DNA from: an archaeon
GTDB lineage: Archaea; Thermoproteota; Bathyarchaeia; TCS64
Length of the DNA: 26,386 nt
Reading direction: 5' to 3'
NCBI GenBank assembly: GCA_020444005.1
Contig: JAHLLU010000001.1
Coordinates: 1-26,386 of the forward strand
Shown here: positions 22,758 to 26,386 of the stretch, one piece after another
How positions within the stretch are numbered: the stretch's first letter is position 1
Layout of the letters: each line of letters begins with the position of its first letter
Translations under genes and position numbers: made by a program
Notes under the pieces: generated by a model
What the model saw: the letters and a program-made list of their open reading frames with translations, nothing else
What the model was told of the DNA's origin: nothing
Databases searched by the model: none

Positions 22758-23065
22758 TGGAGGTATCTGTCCGCGACTTCGATTCTACTGTGCTAAGCAG
22801 TGAGAAACCAGTCTTATTGGAGTTCTGGGCTTCATGGTGTCCTCCATGCCACACCATCAAGAAGATGTTGAAGATCATTGAGGCACAGGAAAAAGAGTAT
22901 CTTATTGCTACGGTGAACGCTGACCGTAACATGGCTATAGCCCAGAGATACAATGTGAAGGGTTTGCCTTGTTTTATGGTTGTAAAACAGGGTGAGGTTC
23001 TTCACAGGGAAGTAGGGGCAAAATCCTTGAAACAGATCAGGGAAATCATGGATCAGTATAGATAA
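22757..23065 (+). CDS. Thioredoxin
   Basis: 102 residues with a single thioredoxin domain. EFWASWCPPCHTIKKML carries the redox pair Cys-Pro-Pro-Cys (about 31-34). NADRNMAIAQRYNVKGLPCFMVVKQGE carries the cis-proline (LPC). CPPC rather than CGPC suggests a changed potential. The GTG start overlaps the TAG of the synthase gene by one base, so the three genes form one translated unit. Thioredoxin supplies electrons to PAPS reductase, which makes sulfite, the substrate of the synthase; a role in sulfite supply or in keeping the synthase cysteines reduced is plausible inference. A second cysteine follows the cis-Pro (PCF), which is unusual but seen in archaeal thioredoxins. Confidence 0.92.
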   Translation: MEVSVRDFDSTVLSSEKPVLLEFWASWCPPCHTIKKMLKIIEAQEKEYLIATVNADRNMAIAQRYNVKGLPCFMVVKQGEVLHREVGAKSLKQIREIMDQYR

Positions 23066-23070
23066 ATTAA

Positions 23071-23090
23071 GGGGGAGGGGGGGTACCCCC
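23071..23090. repeat. G-rich stretch ending in the palindrome GGGGGTACCCCC
   Basis: GGGGGAGGGGGGGTACCCCC starts six bases after the thioredoxin stop. The last 12 bases are a perfect palindrome able to form a strong hairpin at the end of the sulfoquinovose operon. No T-tract follows directly; the nearest is TTTTTT at 23183-23188. The rest of the 23066-23263 gap shows only the TATA box of the next gene. Confidence 0.4.
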
Positions 23091-23232
23091 AGAAAAACCC
23101 GGAAGCAGCTTATTTCCCTAAAAGAAGCCCCAGAACAGCCCAGAATAGACCATAATATATGGAAAAAACCGTATTGGTAACGTTTTTTCGTATACACTTT
23201 TGTCAACGAAATAACTGTTTTCTTGGGCATCT

Positions 23233-23240
23233 ATTTTATA
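23233..23240 (+). promoter_or_regulatory. TATA box of the second DMT gene, fixing its start
   Basis: TTTTATAC is centred 27 bases before the ATG at 23264. The ATG at 23159 lies upstream of this promoter and is rejected as the start. Confidence 0.6.
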
Positions 23241-23263
23241 CTCAGACAGATTTGATCAAGTTT

Positions 23264-24151
23264 ATGGGCGATGAACCCAGACTCCCACCGAACATCGCAT
23301 TACTGATAAGCATACTAGCGGTAAGCACAGCCAGCATACTGATCCGGTGGACAGACGCTCCACCACTGGCAATAGCATCTTACAGGATGCTCATCAGCGT
23401 AGCTATGCTAGCCCCATTCTTCATCAAAAACAATGGACTAGAAAAGCTCAGGGAACACGGAACAGGACACATTCTACGGTTGTTTGCAGTGGGGGTGGTA
23501 TTGGCGGTTCATTTTGCTTCATGGATCACTAGCCTGAGTCTCACAACTGTTGCCAGTAGCGTAATTTTTGTCCACGTTGACCCTATTTTCGTCGCTATTG
23601 TGAGCCACTTCTTCCTAGGAGATAAACTCACAAAGAGAACCACGATAGGAATCATTGTCAGTTTCATTGGAATATCGATTATCGCCATGGGAGACGCAAA
23701 CACTGGTTCATCAAATCTAACGGGAGACCTTCTTGCATTAATCGGGGGAGTGATGCTGGGGCTCTATATTCTTGGTGGACGAATTTACCGGAAGAGTCTT
23801 GATCTGACCACTTATGTTATGCCAGTTTACAGCGCGGCTGCGTTAACTTTAGTCGCCATGAGCATTGTTACTGGGACAAGTCTCCTAGGATACTCGGCTA
23901 GGACTTTTGGTTTCTTCTTTTTGATAGCGTTGATTCCCATGATTTTTGGTCATACTCTGTATAACTGGGCACTAAGGTACCTTTCTGCACCAGTGGTTAG
24001 TGTGAGTCTATTGGGCGAGCCGGTGGGTGCAAGCATATTAGCCTATCTTTTGCTTGGCGAGACTCCTAATAGTTTCGCTGTATTTGGCGGCGTTGTTACA
24101 CTTATCGGTATTTTATTGTCTGCATATAAGGGTAATACCACTTCTGATTAG
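23264..24151 (+). CDS. DMT-superfamily transporter (EamA domains)
   Basis: 296 residues from the ATG at 23264; an in-frame ATG at 23159 would add 35 residues that do not look like the family and precede the TATA box. Ten hydrophobic helices in two EamA repeats. Landmarks: ILAVSTASILIRWTDAPPLAIASYRM, HVDPIFVAIVSHFFLGDKLT (end of repeat one) and SLLGEPVGASILAYLLLGE (end of repeat two). It is an exporter of unknown metabolite and only distantly like the first DMT protein in the window. Single-gene unit. Confidence 0.88.
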   Translation: MGDEPRLPPNIALLISILAVSTASILIRWTDAPPLAIASYRMLISVAMLAPFFIKNNGLEKLREHGTGHILRLFAVGVVLAVHFASWITSLSLTTVASSVIFVHVDPIFVAIVSHFFLGDKLTKRTTIGIIVSFIGISIIAMGDANTGSSNLTGDLLALIGGVMLGLYILGGRIYRKSLDLTTYVMPVYSAAALTLVAMSIVTGTSLLGYSARTFGFFFLIALIPMIFGHTLYNWALRYLSAPVVSVSLLGEPVGASILAYLLLGETPNSFAVFGGVVTLIGILLSAYKGNTTSD

Positions 24152-24157
24152 CCTTTA

Positions 24158-24188
24158 TTAGCTAAATTATTGTTGTTTAGAGCTAAAC
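24158..24188. repeat. Cluster of short inverted repeats upstream of the antiporter gene
   Basis: TTAGCTAA (24158-24165, palindrome) and GTTTAG-AG-CTAAAC (24175-24188, 6-base arms) share TTAG/CTAA half-sites. They lie between the DMT stop and a TATA-like AATATAC (24209-24215). They may form a terminator-like hairpin or a regulator site for the antiporter gene. Confidence 0.35.
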
Positions 24189-24257
24189 GCTCAATAGACT
24201 TAAACCCAGAATATACCCCTGATACGCCAAGTAGCCCAAAAACCAGAGAGTGTATTT

Positions 24258-25520
24258 TTGGAAGCCAATATAATCGTAATTCTCATCAGCTTGACGCTCT
24301 TCCTCGCCTACATAAGCGGGATATTATATTCGAAGAGCCATATACCTGATATTTTCTGGCTGATCATATTCGGCATACTGCTTGGACCTGTACTAAAGGT
24401 GATAGATACCGAGATGATGGCGGGTCTAGCACCCATGCTTGTTTTGATGGCGTTAAACCTCTTGATGTTTGAGGCTGGTCTCAACGTAGACCTAAAGACA
24501 TTCAGAGAAAACATGGAGAAAAGCGGCTACCTTGGATTGATCACTTTCATATTTACCATGTTCATCATCGGGTATGGGGTATTCTACATCTTCCCTCAGC
24601 TATTCACATTCTCAGAAGGCTTACTGCTCGGTGCCATGATTGGAGGAACAAGCACATCAACAGTACTCAGCATACTAGGCTGCATCAACTTGGAAGACAA
24701 AGATGCTGGACAATGCAGGTTATTCCTAGTGTTGGAGTCTATCGTTACGGATAGTATAAGCATCGTTACTGCTATGACCCTCATAAGACTCATTGAAACC
24801 CCACAGGTTCCCTTGATAGAAGGACTCAAGGACATCGTGTTTGTTTTTACAGTCGCGTCTGTAATCGGGTTCGGTGTTGGCGTAATATGGGTTCAGGTAT
24901 TGAATATCGCCAGAAACCGTCCATTTAACTATATCATGACCATCGCTGTGCTTTTCTTCAGCTATATCTTGGCTGAACAGGCGGGTGGACCCGGTTCGGG
25001 AGCCTTAGCCGCACTTGTGTTTGGTATAACTATGACTAATTACCCGATTTTGGCTCGGATGTTTAACCTGAATGAACGTGTTCGCGTAGAACGTAGACGG
25101 CTTAGGGGTTTCCATGAGGAGATAACTTTCCTCATCAAGTCGTTCCTGTTCTTATTTGTTGGATTACAGATGAACCTTCAAATCACCAATATCTTAATTG
25201 GAGTAGGAATCGCTGTCGTTGTTGGAGTTATCAGGTTAATCTCGGTCTCGGCTACTAGAATGATTACAAATCTATCGGATATAGAGGCAAAGGTTAGCAG
25301 ACTTGAGTTCAGTAACGGGTTGACGGCTATTGTGCTTTCGCAGCTACCGAGGCTCGCAAATGGAGCAGGTCAATTTACCAATCCCACTATATTCTCCGAT
25401 CTCGTAGTGCCAGTTGTATTGACAACGGCTTTGTTCGGCTCATTGATTAGCCCTATTATCTATAATCGGGGGTTAGAAAGTGAGCAGGATACTGATGAGG
25501 CTGTTAAAGAAAAGGAATAA
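24258..25520 (+). CDS. Cation:proton antiporter, CPA1/NhaP-like
   Basis: 420 residues, about 12-13 hydrophobic helices. LNLLMFEAGLNVDL (67-79) is the family F-E-x-G-L stretch. GAMIGGTSTSTVLS (125-138) is the unwound-helix region, and LVLESIVTDSIS (158-169) is the ion-binding helix with Glu160 and Asp165. Where electroneutral CPA1 antiporters have Asn-Asp and electrogenic CPA2 ones Asp-Asp, this protein has Thr164-Asp165. The last helices (GPGSGALAALVFG, FLFVGLQMNL) fit the family. No cytoplasmic TrkA domain is present. TTG is the only usable start; the TATA-like AATATAC (24209-24215) predicts a leader of about 20 bases. Na+ or K+ exchange for H+ is likely; the ion is not determined. Confidence 0.87.
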   Translation: MEANIIVILISLTLFLAYISGILYSKSHIPDIFWLIIFGILLGPVLKVIDTEMMAGLAPMLVLMALNLLMFEAGLNVDLKTFRENMEKSGYLGLITFIFTMFIIGYGVFYIFPQLFTFSEGLLLGAMIGGTSTSTVLSILGCINLEDKDAGQCRLFLVLESIVTDSISIVTAMTLIRLIETPQVPLIEGLKDIVFVFTVASVIGFGVGVIWVQVLNIARNRPFNYIMTIAVLFFSYILAEQAGGPGSGALAALVFGITMTNYPILARMFNLNERVRVERRRLRGFHEEITFLIKSFLFLFVGLQMNLQITNILIGVGIAVVVGVIRLISVSATRMITNLSDIEAKVSRLEFSNGLTAIVLSQLPRLANGAGQFTNPTIFSDLVVPVVLTTALFGSLISPIIYNRGLESEQDTDEAVKEKE

Positions 25521-25544
25521 ACTTATCCTTAAAACGGCACAATC

Positions 25545-26386
25545 ATGAGCATGGTCGATACAGAGACATTAAAAAAACAAGTTATGGAAGAATCTGAGAA
25601 GATTTTTCCCGAGTTCAAAAAGCTCAAGGACCAGATCGGTAAGAACCCTGAGCTTGGAAGCGAGGAAGAAGCATCCAGTAAACTGCTAGTTGAAGCATTG
25701 AAGAAGCATGGCTTTGAGGTAGAGTACCCCTTCTTCGACATGCACACCGCCTTCAAAGCGGTCTATAAGGGCAAGGAACCCGGACCAGTAATTGCGATAC
25801 TTGCAGAGTATGACGCATTACCAGGCGTCGGACACGGATGTGGACATAACATCATAGGAACATCGGGAGTAGGTGCCGGCGTCGCAGTAAGCAAACTCAT
25901 GAAAGACCTACCCGGAGAGGTATGGGTCATTGGTACCCCCGCTGAAGAAGGACATGGTCCCTATGGCGGTTCAAAGGTGAAGATGGCGAGGGAAGGCGTC
26001 TTTGACGGCGTTGATGTAAGCTACATGATCCACCCCGCTACAGGACTTAGTCAGGCACAAGGTAACTTCCTAGCGGTAACAGGTACAGAGATAACTTTCA
26101 AGGGCAAGACCGCCCACGCCGCAGCGGATGCTCATAGTGGAGCGAACGCTTTGAACGCGGCTATGATTACCTATATGTCGATTCACGCTAACAGGCAGCA
26201 GCTACGTAGAGACGCTAACCCAGTTATCCATGGAATAATCAAGGAAGGAGGATTAGCCAGCAATATCATCCCCGACAGAGCAGTACTCCAGATGGGTGTC
26301 AGAAGCAGCGATGATAGTTATCTTCCTACTATGCTTGAGATGGTGATGAACAGCGCCAAAGGAGCGGCACTAGCCACAGGCTGTGA
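25545..26386 (+). CDS. M20-family metallopeptidase/amidohydrolase (AbgB/PM20D2-like), 5' part
   Basis: The frame is open from the ATG at 25545 to the window end (280 codons), so the gene is cut. It has the di-metal signatures LAEYDALPGVGHGCGHN (Asp90, His97 and His101) and GTPAEEGHGPYGGS (Glu134, Glu135), then MIHPATG (His163) and, in the dimerisation domain, FKGKTAHAAADAHSGANALNA. This is the subgroup of aminobenzoyl-glutamate hydrolase B and PM20D2 dipeptidases, which cleave amide bonds of small peptides or conjugates. No signal peptide, so it is cytoplasmic. AAACTTATCC (25519-25528) sits about 22 bases before the ATG, giving little or no leader; ATG 25551 is also in range. Confidence 0.9.
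   Translation, partial: MSMVDTETLKKQVMEESEKIFPEFKKLKDQIGKNPELGSEEEASSKLLVEALKKHGFEVEYPFFDMHTAFKAVYKGKEPGPVIAILAEYDALPGVGHGCGHNIIGTSGVGAGVAVSKLMKDLPGEVWVIGTPAEEGHGPYGGSKVKMAREGVFDGVDVSYMIHPATGLSQAQGNFLAVTGTEITFKGKTAHAAADAHSGANALNAAMITYMSIHANRQQLRRDANPVIHGIIKEGGLASNIIPDRAVLQMGVRSSDDSYLPTMLEMVMNSAKGAALATGC

Noticed and set aside
23159..23263. N-terminal extension of the second DMT protein
   Set aside because: It precedes the TATA box that fits the ATG at 23264 and does not resemble the family N-terminus.
1..26386. CRISPR arrays, tRNA or rRNA genes, insertion sequences, attachment sites, replication origin
   Set aside because: No regularly spaced repeats, tRNA cloverleaf, transposase or integrase gene, or origin-like repeat cluster was seen on reading both strands by eye.

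Overview
The window is a densely packed stretch of an archaeal chromosome with moderate GC. There is no rRNA, tRNA, CRISPR array or transposon that I can see. No gene-free gap exceeds 300 bases; the longest are about 198, 180 and 150 bases. The archaeal assignment rests on TATA-type promoters centred about 25-27 bases before many start codons (leaderless style), on GGAGG/GTGAT ribosome sites mainly on operon-internal genes, on frequent TTG/GTG starts, and on gene families typical of archaea (archaeal ornithine cyclodeaminase, Isf-type flavoprotein, UDP-sulfoquinovose synthase). The mix, including a soluble reductive-dehalogenase-like protein, would suit an Asgard lineage such as Thorarchaeota. 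That lineage call is inference, not shown by the sequence.

Layout. Positions 1-9443 hold mostly single genes: the 3' end of an ornithine cyclodeaminase gene, an alpha/beta-hydrolase, a membrane-anchored clan-A glycoside hydrolase, an SCP2-cupin fusion, a beta-lactamase-fold hydrolase, an iron-sulfur flavoprotein, a DMT transporter, a reductive-dehalogenase-like Fe-S protein, an MFS exporter and a GNAT acetyltransferase. Positions 9512-13260 (minus strand) hold a methyltransferase, an orphan protein, a polytopic membrane protein ending in an HExxH metallopeptidase domain, and a zinc-ribbon protein translated just downstream of it. A 739-residue PKD protein with one membrane span and a helical cytoplasmic half follows.

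Positions 15535-18535 hold information and stress genes: a cyclophilin, a DEAD-box helicase with a C-terminal zinc ribbon, a 55-residue protein made of the same zinc ribbon, an ASCH-domain protein and a YgbA-like (nitrous-oxide-stimulated promoter) protein. The last two diverge from one TATA element. After an MFS transporter comes a tightly coupled operon (19937-23065): alkaline-phosphatase-superfamily enzyme, UDP-sulfoquinovose synthase with a cysteine-bearing N-terminal extension, and thioredoxin. This operon probably makes sulfonated sugar for surface glycans or lipids. The window closes with a DMT transporter, a Na+/H+ antiporter-like protein and the 5' part of an M20 peptidase gene.

The most interesting items are the sulfoquinovose-synthase/thioredoxin operon with a palindromic operator candidate, the membrane metallopeptidase with its zinc-ribbon partner, the soluble RdhA-like protein beside an exporter with its own operator-like repeat, and the zinc-ribbon module shared by a helicase and a neighbouring mini-protein.
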